A stretch of 13,818 nt of DNA from CAUYXJ01 sp963577065 (GTDB taxonomy: Bacteria > Chloroflexota > Dehalococcoidia > Tepidiformales > Tepidiformaceae), in assembly GCA_963577065.1 (NCBI GenBank), contig CAUYXJ010000077.1, positions 1 through 13,818 of the forward strand. Reading direction: 5' to 3'. A model generated the notes under the pieces. It saw only the letters and a program-made list of their open reading frames with translations, was not told the origin of the DNA and searched no databases. A program made the position numbers and the translations under genes. Within the stretch, counting starts at the first letter, position 1, and every line of letters starts with the position of its first letter. Shown piece after piece: positions 1 through 6,992 of this stretch.

Positions 1-558
1 CTCCTGGCGACCGCGCTGGTCATGGCCGGGACGTTCACCGCGCTCCTCCCCAAGATTGCGAGAGACGATCTAGGGGTCGGCGCATTCGCAGCGGCCATGC
101 TGTTCGCCGCCATGGGCGTGGGCATGCTCATGAGCTCGCTGCTCCTCGCGTCGTTCTCCCGGCTCGAGCGGGCGGGGCTCTACTTCCTGATCACGCTGGT
201 CATCGGTGGGGCCCTGAACCTCGGCCTCGGCCTCGCGCCGTGGTACACGCTCGCCGTTGGGATCATGTTCATCACCGGGTGGAATGCGGGCTTCTTCGTA
301 AACCTGAACATGACACTCGTGCAGGCCCATACCCCCCAGGTCGTCATGGGGCGGGTGATGAGCATCTACACGCTCTGCATGGCTGGCGGTGTCCCGCTGG
401 GGGCGCTACTGGCGGGGGTGATGACGGACGTGATTGGCGCACGCGAATGGTTCGCGATCTGCGGTTTCGCCCTGATGCTACTGGGCATCGCCGTGATCGT
501 GACGCAGCCGGCCCTCCGCCGGATGGGCTCGGCGGCCCACCCCCTCACAAGCGCTTGA
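1..558 (+). CDS. MFS transporter, C-terminal part (truncated by window edge)
   Basis: This is an integral inner-membrane transporter of the major facilitator superfamily, probably a drug or metabolite exporter of the EntS-like MFS_3 group. The open frame runs in from base 1 without a start, so the N-terminal half lies outside the window. The visible 185 residues hold about five to six hydrophobic helices. The segment around GRVMSIYTL followed by GGVPLGALLAGVMTDVIG is characteristic of the loop and helix pair in the second half of MFS_3 proteins. The frame ends at TGA (556-558), and the next gene converges on it after a 28-base gap. The family assignment is good. The substrate cannot be read from the sequence. 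Confidence 0.85.
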   Translation, partial: LLATALVMAGTFTALLPKIARDDLGVGAFAAAMLFAAMGVGMLMSSLLLASFSRLERAGLYFLITLVIGGALNLGLGLAPWYTLAVGIMFITGWNAGFFVNLNMTLVQAHTPQVVMGRVMSIYTLCMAGGVPLGALLAGVMTDVIGAREWFAICGFALMLLGIAVIVTQPALRRMGSAAHPLTSA

Positions 559-579
559 CGCAGAACGATGCCGCAGCCG

Positions 580-598
580 ACTGGCGCTAAACGCCGGT
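580..598. other. Hairpin between convergent MFS and hydrolase genes
   Basis: ACTGGCG, loop CTAAA, CGCCGGT form a 7-bp stem with one G-U pair. The loop contains the complement of the hydrolase stop codon (587-589). There is no T-tract on either side, so it is not a canonical intrinsic terminator. It could still block convergent read-through or protect the 3' end of the hydrolase mRNA. Confidence 0.4.
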
Positions 599-1531
599 GC
601 CGGTGAGGAAGCGGCGCGGGACTTCGCGCGTCATCAGATCGATGGTCGCATCACTGACCCCTCCGGCTCGGAGCGCCGGTAACGCCACGCGGTTCAGGAA
701 AAGGTAGCGCGTCGGCCCCTCATCCGCGGGCTCAGCCGCGCCTCTGACGATCGCGCGCGGGGCGTGATCGTGCCCGAGCATGATCCGCTCCGCCCAGCCC
801 CGCTCAATCAGGGCACGGACGGTTGCATTGCGCTGCTCCCAGTTGGGGCGCTCGCCCGAACCGGGATAGCGATCCATCGAGAGATAGACGCCTTCGTTCA
901 GCAACGCCTCGAGGTAAGCGACGTCGGTGGTATCGGCGCTGTGCCCGATACAGACGCGATCCATCGGCGCGCCTTCTTCGCGGAACACGGCGATCTGGCG
1001 GCGACCGACCTCGGCCGGGGCCCAGTGATGCGTGCTGATCGGGCAGCCCGTCCGCTTGAGCGCACGGGCCGCACCGCGGAGGACGCGTTCGGCTTCGGGC
1101 GTCACACCCTCGGCGTCGTTCGCGACTTTGATCACGCCCGCCTTGATCCCGGTCTCCTCGATCCCGACCTCGATCTCGTGCACGAAGAGGTCGGCGATCT
1201 CGTCGAGGTCCCTATCCCAGAACGAGCGCGGGACATCGCGCCACATGCCGGTTGCGACGACGATATTCAGGCCCGCCCCTTCGGCCACGTCTCGCACGAA
1301 AGCGACATCGCGCCCAAGGTCGGGCGTGGTCAGATCGATGATCGTGTCGACGCCACCCGCCTTCGCCTCGCTCAGTTCCTGAGTGCAGCGAGCGAGCGTG
1401 CGCTCCCAATCGAAACGCCAGGGGTAGGTGCGATTTTCCGCACCCATTGACGCGATCACATGCTCGTGGCTCAGAACACTCCCGAGCTGCGAGTCAGGGA
1501 TGGGCCCGAGGACGGTCTCGACGCGTGTCAT
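587..1531 (-). CDS. Phosphotriesterase-family metal-dependent hydrolase
   Basis: This 314-residue amidohydrolase-superfamily protein belongs to the phosphotriesterase/lactonase group (TIM barrel, binuclear metal centre), and its length is normal for the family. Visible metal-ligand motifs, in order, are HEH at residues 22-24, a Lys in GVIKVAND at about 135 (the likely carboxylated bridging lysine), STHH ending at 169, IGHS with His197, and GHDHAPR with Asp255. The set looks complete, so the enzyme should be active, probably on a lactone, ester or phosphotriester. Family members vary widely and the substrate is unknown. The ATG at 1531 has no Shine-Dalgarno sequence. It is preceded by a 7-bp hairpin and, 35 bases upstream on the same strand, by an 84-residue ORF that may be co-transcribed. 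Confidence 0.9.
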   Translation of the reverse strand: MTRVETVLGPIPDSQLGSVLSHEHVIASMGAENRTYPWRFDWERTLARCTQELSEAKAGGVDTIIDLTTPDLGRDVAFVRDVAEGAGLNIVVATGMWRDVPRSFWDRDLDEIADLFVHEIEVGIEETGIKAGVIKVANDAEGVTPEAERVLRGAARALKRTGCPISTHHWAPAEVGRRQIAVFREEGAPMDRVCIGHSADTTDVAYLEALLNEGVYLSMDRYPGSGERPNWEQRNATVRALIERGWAERIMLGHDHAPRAIVRGAAEPADEGPTRYLFLNRVALPALRAGGVSDATIDLMTREVPRRFLTGTGV

Positions 1532-1541
1532 CGGCAGAGGC

Positions 1542-1559
1542 GGCGACCGTTCGGTCGCC
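1542..1559 (-). other. Intergenic hairpin upstream of the hydrolase gene
   Basis: GGCGACC and GGTCGCC form a perfect 7-bp stem with a four-base loop. It fills most of the 35-base gap between the stop of the 84-residue ORF and the hydrolase ATG. No U-run follows on the minus strand, so a Rho-independent terminator is not supported. It may be an mRNA-processing or translation-control element, since the hydrolase lacks a visible ribosome binding site. Confidence 0.45.
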
Positions 1560-1566
1560 CTTGCTG

Positions 1567-1821
1567 CTACGCGACGCGGAAGTAGACGGCGCCGTCTACG
1601 ACCCAGGTGTCCGCGGTCTTGCCGGCGCGCTTCGCCGCTCGGGAGATACGAAGGGCGATGCCGCGCGCGGTCTCACCACTATCGGGAGTCAACTTTCCCG
1701 CCTCACCAGGCTTGAGGCTGCTGACGTATTCCTCGTACTGCCGCATGCGCGCGGCGAGCCGGCCCGTTTGCCGTGCCGGGCGAGGGGCAGCAGATTCCTT
1801 CATCCTTATGAACTGCGCCAT
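1567..1821 (-). CDS. Small basic protein of unknown function (84 aa)
   Basis: I do not recognise a named family. The protein has a basic, Arg/Lys-rich N-terminal half, a short helix-forming stretch around residues 20-35 (RMRQYEEYVSSL), and a tidier C-terminal part in which ETARGIALRISRAAKRAGK is followed by WVVDGAVYFRV. That C-terminal part has the look of a small folded helix-plus-strand domain that could bind nucleic acid. The ATG at 1821 is supported by GGAGG nine bases upstream (complement of 1831-1835). The next gene on the strand is the phosphotriesterase-like hydrolase, 35 bases away, so the two may share a transcript. It is probably a real gene, given its ribosome binding site and coherent sequence. 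Its function is unknown. Confidence 0.65.
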   Translation of the reverse strand: MAQFIRMKESAAPRPARQTGRLAARMRQYEEYVSSLKPGEAGKLTPDSGETARGIALRISRAAKRAGKTADTWVVDGAVYFRVA

Positions 1822-2185
1822 TCTTAAGAACCTCCAGAGGGCTAATTACCACCTAATCCTAACCTGCGAAACGAACAGAGTCGAACCAATCCGGTCAGCT
1901 ACTGCCGAAAGCGGTTGGCGCCCGTTGTACGTCATATCTATGACGGGAGCTCGGGTCACAGTCTCGGCAATTCACCACGCCACGATCGGGGACGCGAACG
2001 GGGTTCACGGCATGGTGGTTTCGGCAGTCGCGCCCCTGCCTGTGAAACCCGATTCCGAAGCGGTCCCAGATGGCGATCGGCGAATGCACCACCAGGGGGC
2101 CAGGTCGCAGCGCACCCGAGCGGTAGTTCCGCGCTTCCCGCGGAGCGAAGGGCGACGTAGGCTTCGCACGCACAAGGGGATCGTG
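1822..2185. other. Gene-poor stretch with possible promoter and palindrome
   Basis: No convincing gene lies in these 364 bases. A long frame reads through on the plus strand, but its first 193 codons have no protein-like character and no ribosome binding site. The left end (about 1840-1880) is noticeably AT-richer and should hold the minus-strand promoter of the 84-residue ORF. A palindrome sits at 1930-1945, with a plausible plus-strand promoter around it. No tRNA, terminator or repeat array was seen. Confidence 0.6.
1915..1945 (+). promoter_or_regulatory. Possible promoter with overlapping palindrome (DUF3500 gene)
   Basis: TTGGCG (1915-1920) and TATGAC (1939-1944) are separated by 18 bases and each match the sigma-70 consensus at four of six positions. 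The second hexamer lies within CGTCAT-ATCT-ATGACG (1930-1945), a perfect 6-bp inverted repeat of operator type. The same stretch begins with CGTTGTAC (1923-1930), identical to a half-site of the operator next to the TetR gene. If used, it would give the DUF3500 mRNA a leader of over 200 bases. This is weak evidence only. Confidence 0.25.
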
Positions 2186-3313
2186 ATGAGCGTGGTAGCA
2201 AAGGAAGTCGTCGATCGAATGGCCGAGGCGGCGGGCGATTGGCTCGCAGCACTGCCCGCGGAGATGCGCACCAAGGCCAACCCGCCCTTCGCCGACCCCC
2301 GCCGAGAAGTCTGGTACTACACCCCCACCGACCACGAGGGCGTACCGATGGCGGACCTGAATGTTCGCCAGGTGCAGCTCGCCCACCGCCTCTTGGCCTC
2401 GGGATTGAGCCTGCCGGCCTACCGCCGCGCGACCGTGATCATGCACCTCGAAGCGTGGCAGGACGCACTCGGTGGCTGGCGCGTCCCGCGCGGCTCGATG
2501 CGCGGGGTGATGCACGGCTCGGACCCGGCGATGTACTTCGCCACGGTCTTCGGCGAACCCGGCAGCGAAGCCTGGGGCTGGCGCTTCGGCGGGCATCACG
2601 TCTCCGTCCATTACACCGTGCTGGGCGGCGAGGTGGTTTCTTCCACTCCCACGTTCTTCGGGGCAAACCCGCACGAGGCCGCGCTCAGCGACTACCAGAC
2701 GCTGCGACCGGTCGCCGGCGAGGAGGACCTCGCACGGGAGCTGCTGCACGGCCTGGACAGCGCTCAACGGGAGGTGGCGATTATCTCCAAAGCGGCCCCC
2801 TTCGATATCGTCCAATCGAACCGCTCACGCATCGAGGACGGCGCCCAGCCGGAGTGGATCGCACGCGTCTTCAACGGTCTGCCCGACGATGGAACCGCGG
2901 ACCGCCTGAACGTGATGCAGGATGACCTCGATGGCCGCCAGGCGATGACCGACGCCGATCGCGAAGCGGCCCGCTACTCGCTCGCTCCCAAGGGGCTGGC
3001 GGCCGCTGGGATGTCCGAGGCGCAGCGGCTGATCCTGGAAGCGCTGCTGCGCGAGTACACGAACCGCCTGCCGGAACCGATGGCCGAAGCCGAGCACGAG
3101 CGCCTCCTGGGGATCCTTCCGGACCTGCACTTCGCCTGGGCGGGGGGAATCGAACGGAAGCAGCCCCACTACTACCGCCTGCAGGGGCCGCGGGTCCTGA
3201 TCGAATACGACTGCGTGCAGAACAACGCGAACCACAGCCACACCGTCTGGCGCGATCCCGACGGGGACTTCGCGCGCGACCTCTTGGCGGAGCATTACGC
3301 CGCCGCCCACTAA
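2186..3313 (+). CDS. DUF3500 family protein
   Basis: This 375-residue protein matches the DUF3500 family, whose biochemical function is not established. Recognisable segments are WGWRFGGHHVSVHYTV near residues 130-145, PTFFGANPHEA just after it, and a C-terminal block with FAWAGGIERKQPHYYRLQGP, then EYDCVQNNANHSHTVWRDP and the closing DLLAEHY. The many conserved His, Asn and Trp residues suggest a metal-binding or enzymatic role, but that is inference. ATG 2186 is chosen because AAGGGGA lies six bases upstream and the family-like sequence begins there. The same frame is open further upstream without protein-like sequence. No signal peptide is visible. The P450 gene follows on the same strand after 108 bases. 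Confidence 0.88.
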   Translation: MSVVAKEVVDRMAEAAGDWLAALPAEMRTKANPPFADPRREVWYYTPTDHEGVPMADLNVRQVQLAHRLLASGLSLPAYRRATVIMHLEAWQDALGGWRVPRGSMRGVMHGSDPAMYFATVFGEPGSEAWGWRFGGHHVSVHYTVLGGEVVSSTPTFFGANPHEAALSDYQTLRPVAGEEDLARELLHGLDSAQREVAIISKAAPFDIVQSNRSRIEDGAQPEWIARVFNGLPDDGTADRLNVMQDDLDGRQAMTDADREAARYSLAPKGLAAAGMSEAQRLILEALLREYTNRLPEPMAEAEHERLLGILPDLHFAWAGGIERKQPHYYRLQGPRVLIEYDCVQNNANHSHTVWRDPDGDFARDLLAEHYAAAH

Positions 3314-3421
3314 CGGAATGGTGGCTGGGGGATTCCGCCTGGACATCGCCACCGGGTGGGGTTGCCCAGCTCCCGGCCCCTCCTCAGAATCCGAAGCCAA
3401 GCCCCGATCACGGAGGTCCCC

Positions 3422-4708
3422 ATGAGCGACACGATTCCGGCAGAGCAAAAGACGCCCGAGGATTTCAGCTTCCTCGATCCCCAGGTCCAGGACTGCCCCT
3501 ACGACGCCTACCAGGTCTTGCGAGACCAGGCCCCCGTCTACAAGGATGCGGAGACCGGCCAGTACGTCATCACCCGTTTCGAGGACCTGCGCGAGGTGCT
3601 GCTCGACACGGAGAACTTCGGGAACGGAGGAGGCCGCGACGCCGAGGCGGAGGCGCGGCCGCAGCTCTCCGAGCGGCAGCAGCGCATGCTCGCGCTCTAC
3701 AAGGAAAAGGGCTGGCTCCCGGCGCCGACGCTGGCCGCGCGCGACGATCCCGACCATCGCCAGATGCGGAACATGTTCGACAAGGCATTCCGCCCGGGGA
3801 AGATCAAGCAGCTCGACCCGTTCGTCGAGGACGTCGCCGGCCGGCTCTTCGACGCCTTCATCGACGACGGCCACTGCGACTGGGTCCAGCAGTTCTCCGT
3901 GCCCTTGCCGCTGATCGTGATCGGGCACCAAATGGGCGTGAAGGAGGAAGACATCTGGCTGGTCAAGCGCGCTACCGACGCCTGGGTGCGCCGCTTCGGC
4001 CAGATGCTCTCCGAAGACGAGGAAATCGAAGCCGTCGAAGCGGAGATCGAGGCTCAGCACTACTTCCAGCGCGTCTTCGAGCGTCTACGCGAGCAGCCCG
4101 ACGACACGCTCTTGTCCGACCTCGTCAACACGGAGATCCCCGAGTGGGGGCGCACGCTTAACGACAACGAACTGCAATCCGAGATGATGTCGGACACCTT
4201 CGTCGGAGGCTCGGAGACGAGTACGAACGCGATCGCCGAAGGCGTCAAGATCCTGATCGAGCAGCCAGAGACCTGGGCCCTACTCAAGTCCGACCCGGAG
4301 AAGTACCTGCGCGTCTTCGTCGAGGAGGTGCTGCGGCTGGAGTCGCCCGTCCAGGTCCTCAGACGGGTCGCTCTGAACGATGTCACGATGCATGGGGTGA
4401 CCATCCCTGCCGGGGCCTCCGTCGCGACCAGATATGCGGCGGCGAACCGTGATGAGCGTCGCTTCGAAGGCCCCGCGGAGGTCGATCTCGACCGCAAGAG
4501 CCCGATGGCGCATCTCACCTTCGGCGCCGGGATTCACCACTGCCTGGGCGCCCCGCTCGCCCGGCGCGAGCTCTACTACAGCTTCAAGACGCTCGTCGAA
4601 CGGATCGACGAGATGTGGTTCGCGCCCGCCAAGAACGACTTCCAGCACCACCCGCATATGTTCTTGCGCGCGCTCAAAGAGCTGCACATCGAGTTCAAGG
4701 CGACGTGA
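3422..4708 (+). CDS. Cytochrome P450 monooxygenase
   Basis: This soluble bacterial P450 has 428 residues, a typical length. It should hydroxylate or otherwise oxidise an organic substrate using electrons from a ferredoxin and reductase, neither of which is encoded nearby. All hallmarks are present: the I-helix oxygen-activation motif GGSETS with Glu265-Thr266, the K-helix ExxR at Glu302-Arg305, and the heme-binding loop FGAGIHHCLG with the thiolate Cys374. ATG 3422 is set by GGAGGT five bases upstream. Slightly longer in-frame versions have no ribosome binding site. The 3' end overlaps the convergent TetR gene by 14 bases. The substrate is unknown, and no CYP family number can be assigned without alignment. 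Confidence 0.95.
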   Translation: MSDTIPAEQKTPEDFSFLDPQVQDCPYDAYQVLRDQAPVYKDAETGQYVITRFEDLREVLLDTENFGNGGGRDAEAEARPQLSERQQRMLALYKEKGWLPAPTLAARDDPDHRQMRNMFDKAFRPGKIKQLDPFVEDVAGRLFDAFIDDGHCDWVQQFSVPLPLIVIGHQMGVKEEDIWLVKRATDAWVRRFGQMLSEDEEIEAVEAEIEAQHYFQRVFERLREQPDDTLLSDLVNTEIPEWGRTLNDNELQSEMMSDTFVGGSETSTNAIAEGVKILIEQPETWALLKSDPEKYLRVFVEEVLRLESPVQVLRRVALNDVTMHGVTIPAGASVATRYAAANRDERRFEGPAEVDLDRKSPMAHLTFGAGIHHCLGAPLARRELYYSFKTLVERIDEMWFAPAKNDFQHHPHMFLRALKELHIEFKAT

Positions 4709-5291
4709 GGGGCGCGCCCTCGTCGACGCCGAGCAGCGCGAGAAAGGCGCCGGCAACCTCGCGCTGACGGCGTGGCGTCCACCGTCGTGGGTTCTGGAGC
4801 GCCTCGAAGGTAATGCCGTTCGCGGTGGCGACAGCCAGATCCGCGGCGGTCTCGGGGTCGGCAAGACCGAGCGCGCGGCAGCGCTCGACCAGGCGCTCGC
4901 GCTCCCAGCGCTCGACGGCGCGCATTTTGCCGCGGAGGTTCTCGCGCACCCCCGGGTCTTGAAGGACTCCGAGCCAGAGATAGGTCTGCAGCCGCCGGTC
5001 TTCGTCGAGAGGCAGGAAGCTCTCCACCAGCACGCGTAGCCCCTCTTCCGGGCCGAGCCCATCGATCGCCGCTGCGGTCACGGCATGGGCGGCATCGAAT
5101 AGCTGGCGGAAGGCTAGGCCCACCAGCTCGGCTCGTGTCTTCACGTAGTGCGTGACGACCGTCGTTGAGGAGCCGAGCTCTTCGGCGACGCTGCGGAACG
5201 TGATCGCCTCCACGCCGCCCCCTCGCGCGACGGCGAGGGCGGCCGTGGCGATCTGCAGGCGGCGGACGGCGGCGTTGACGACCCTCGGCAT
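4695..5291 (-). CDS. TetR-family transcriptional regulator
   Basis: This 198-residue one-component repressor has the usual TetR layout. An N-terminal helix-turn-helix spans about residues 25-50, with FRSVAEELGSSTTVVTHYVKTR containing the turn and recognition helix. A mostly helical C-terminal ligand and dimerisation domain follows. The gene is divergent from the cytochrome b561 gene, and a 27-bp palindrome lies about ten bases in front of its ATG. It therefore most likely represses itself and b561. The gene converges on the P450 with a 14-base overlap of coding ends. The P450 or its substrate may be linked to the inducer, but that is inference. The Shine-Dalgarno sequence is weak. Confidence 0.92.
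   Translation of the reverse strand: MPRVVNAAVRRLQIATAALAVARGGGVEAITFRSVAEELGSSTTVVTHYVKTRAELVGLAFRQLFDAAHAVTAAAIDGLGPEEGLRVLVESFLPLDEDRRLQTYLWLGVLQDPGVRENLRGKMRAVERWERERLVERCRALGLADPETAADLAVATANGITFEALQNPRRWTPRRQREVAGAFLALLGVDEGAPLTSP
4701..4725. other. Hairpin at the convergent P450/TetR overlap
   Basis: CGAC-GT-GAGGG, loop GCGCG, CCCTC-GTCG form a nine-pair stem with a two-base bulge across the P450 stop and the last TetR codons. It is usable by both transcripts but lacks a T-tract, so any terminator role is uncertain. Confidence 0.3.
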
Positions 5292-5302
5292 GGCCTCGTC
5301 GA

Positions 5303-5329
5303 TCGTTGTACCACGTCATTGTACAACGA
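5303..5329. promoter_or_regulatory. Palindromic operator, probable TetR binding site
   Basis: TCGTTGTAC, nine bases, GTACAACGA form a perfect 9-bp inverted repeat in the divergent TetR-b561 intergenic region. Size, symmetry and position fit autoregulated TetR operators. It lies directly in front of the TetR ATG and just upstream of the shared AT-rich -10 region, so a bound dimer should affect both promoters. Confidence 0.75.
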
Positions 5330-5331
5330 CG

Positions 5332-5338
5332 TTATAGT
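5332..5338. promoter_or_regulatory. Shared -10 region of divergent TetR and b561 promoters
   Basis: The AT-rich island GTTATAGTTAC (5331-5341) gives TATAGT at 5333-5338 on the plus strand (toward b561) and TATAAC on the minus strand (complement of 5332-5337, toward TetR). Neither has a good -35 hexamer at the ideal distance. Both start points would lie in or next to the palindrome, as expected for repression. Confidence 0.4.
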
Positions 5339-5384
5339 TACGCTCCGCGCCGGTGGACATCGGGCGGGCAAGGCGGGTGAAACG

Positions 5385-5951
5385 ATGCAACTGCGAAACA
5401 CCAGCGCGCGCTACGGCACAGTCGCGAAGTCGCTCCATTGGGTGATCTTCGCGATGTTCACCTTCCAGTTCGTGGTCGGCTTCGTGATGGCCGAGCTGGA
5501 GCCAGGCGAGAACGCCTTTGGCGCAACGATGGCTACCCTGTTCGACTGGCATAAGACCGTCGGGCTGCTTGCGCTCATGCTCATCGCAGTACGTGTCGCG
5601 TGGCGGCGTTTCGTCCCGCTGCCTTCGTGGGCGCCTGGCCTCGGGCCGCGCGAGCGCACCTTCGCCCATCTGGTCGAGGTCGCGCTCTACGCGGCGATGA
5701 TCGTAAAGCCGATCAGCGGCTACCTGTTCGCGATCGCCGACGGCCAGGGTGTCGAGCTCTTCTCCGCCTTCTCGATCGGCGAGCCCTTCGGGGAGTCCGG
5801 TGGCCTGGCCGACACCGCGCTCGCCTTCCACATGATCAGCGGCATCGTCTTCCTGGCGGCCTGGGTCCTCCACGTGGGGCTGGTGCTGAAGCACCAGCTC
5901 TTGAGGCGCGATCGCCATCTGAACCGGATGCTGCCCTTCACGCACCAGTAG
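5385..5951 (+). CDS. Cytochrome b561 family membrane protein
   Basis: This 188-residue, four-helix di-heme cytochrome belongs to the bacterial b561 (CybB/YodB) family. It carries electrons across or within the cytoplasmic membrane, often from quinol. Candidate axial heme ligands sit at family positions: His18 in SLHW, His56 in DWHKTVG, His149 in AFHMISG and His163 in VLHVGLVLKH. Hydrophobic helices lie at about residues 15-35, 53-73, 95-118 and 145-168. The start is the ATG at 5385, where the family N-terminus (RYGTVAKSLHW) follows; upstream in-frame codons are not protein-like. The gene is divergent from the TetR gene with a shared operator. The flavin oxidoreductase gene follows after 62 bases. 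It is not known to donate electrons to P450s, so that link would be speculation. Confidence 0.92.
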   Translation: MQLRNTSARYGTVAKSLHWVIFAMFTFQFVVGFVMAELEPGENAFGATMATLFDWHKTVGLLALMLIAVRVAWRRFVPLPSWAPGLGPRERTFAHLVEVALYAAMIVKPISGYLFAIADGQGVELFSAFSIGEPFGESGGLADTALAFHMISGIVFLAAWVLHVGLVLKHQLLRRDRHLNRMLPFTHQ

Positions 5952-6013
5952 CCCGTCGCCCGCCGCAACGTGCTAGCGTCCACGCGCTCGCCCGCCGGCG
6001 AACGGGAGGCCAC

Positions 6014-6922
6014 ATGCGCATCGGCATCTCACTGACAACGGCGCTGCGCGCGCCGGACGCGCGCACCGGTGCGCGCTGGCTCGTCGAACGAACGGTCGCG
6101 GCCCGAGAGGCGGGCCTCGACAGCCTTTTCGTCGGCGATCATCACAGTACCGCGCCGATGATGTACTACCAGAACGTGCCGGTGCTGGGGCGGCTGCTGG
6201 CGGAGTGGGGCGATCGGCCCGCCGGCGCCCTCTTCCTGCTGCCGCTCTGGCACCCGGTGCTTCTTGCGGAGCAGATCGGCACCCTCGCCGCCATGCACGA
6301 CGGACCGTTCATCATGCAGTGCGCGATCGGGCCTGACGACAACCAGTTCCCGGCTTTTGGCCTGAATCCCCGCCACCGCCCCTCGCGCTTCGAAGAGGCG
6401 CTCGACATCATGCGGCGCCTCTGGGACGGCGAGACGGTCAGCAGCGACGGCCGCTGGCCGATCAAGGACGCCCGCGTCGCGCCGGTCCCGCCCGAGCGCG
6501 TCCAGGTCTGGATCGGCGCCGTCGCGAGCCCCGCGATCGATCGTGCTGCACGTCTCGGCGACGGCTGGCTGGCCGCGCCCAGTCTGACCCCCGCGCAGGC
6601 AGCGGCGCAGTCCGCCGAGTTCATCGAGCGCTGCCAGATCCACACCCAGGAGTCCCGCACGATCGCGATCCGGCGCGACATCTACGTGGGCGAGAGCGAC
6701 GAAGAGGCGGCGGAGACCACGAAAGCCACGGTCGACGGCGGCTACCGCGGTATTGATCCGTCGGGGCTGGCCATCGGCAGCGCCGAAACGGTCGCCCGGA
6801 ACTTCCGTGAACTCGAAGAGGCGGGCTACTCGGACGTGATCGTGCGCAACCTGATGCCCAGCCAGGAGCACGCGGTCGCCTCGATCCGGCGCCTCGGCGA
6901 GGTCCGCGCGAGCCTCGCCTGA
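6014..6922 (+). CDS. LLM-class flavin-dependent oxidoreductase
   Basis: This 302-residue protein of the luciferase-like monooxygenase superfamily has a TIM barrel that uses FMN or F420. Family features are the N-terminal strand RIGISL, AREAGLDSLFVGDHH at about residues 30-44, the RFEEALDIMRRLWDGE block at about 124-140, VQVWIGAVASPAIDRAARLGDGWL at about 158-182, and a C-terminal AIGSAETVARNFRELEEAGYSDVIVR. Members oxidise a wide range of organic compounds or reduce F420, and the sequence alone does not say which. ATG 6014 has GGGAGG a few bases upstream. The gene lies downstream of b561 and upstream of the VOC gene, all on the plus strand with gaps of 60-70 bases. It could be one transcript or separately promoted. 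Confidence 0.92.
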   Translation: MRIGISLTTALRAPDARTGARWLVERTVAAREAGLDSLFVGDHHSTAPMMYYQNVPVLGRLLAEWGDRPAGALFLLPLWHPVLLAEQIGTLAAMHDGPFIMQCAIGPDDNQFPAFGLNPRHRPSRFEEALDIMRRLWDGETVSSDGRWPIKDARVAPVPPERVQVWIGAVASPAIDRAARLGDGWLAAPSLTPAQAAAQSAEFIERCQIHTQESRTIAIRRDIYVGESDEEAAETTKATVDGGYRGIDPSGLAIGSAETVARNFRELEEAGYSDVIVRNLMPSQEHAVASIRRLGEVRASLA

Positions 6923-6992
6923 GCAGCCAGCTGGCCTCCGGAACCGTGATCGCGTAGCTTCCTGGACACTCCATTCACGGAAGCGAGACCCG

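Noticed and set aside
1870..1900. tRNA-like T-loop sequence (GGTTCGACTC on the minus strand)
   Set aside because: The flanks do not form a T-stem, and no acceptor stem, anticodon arm or D-arm could be found, so it is neither a tRNA nor a clear attachment-site remnant.
1607..2185. Open plus-strand frame extending the DUF3500 gene upstream by 193 codons
   Set aside because: The translated stretch has no family similarity, no ribosome binding site at its start, overlaps the 84-aa gene on the other strand, and the DUF3500 homology and SD point to ATG 2186.
3314..3337. CGGAAT / ATTCCG inverted repeat after the DUF3500 gene
   Set aside because: Only six pairs around a 12-base loop without a T-tract; too weak to call a terminator.
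2825..4060. Long minus-strand ORF (about 410 codons) opposite DUF3500 and the P450
   Set aside because: Antisense shadow of real genes caused by GC-rich third positions; no domain or ribosome binding site. The similar frame at 12056-13288 is rejected for the same reason.
6926..6935. GCCAGCTGGC palindrome just after the LLM gene
   Set aside because: A 10-bp palindrome is common by chance at this base composition; there is no flanking promoter or T-tract to support an operator or terminator.
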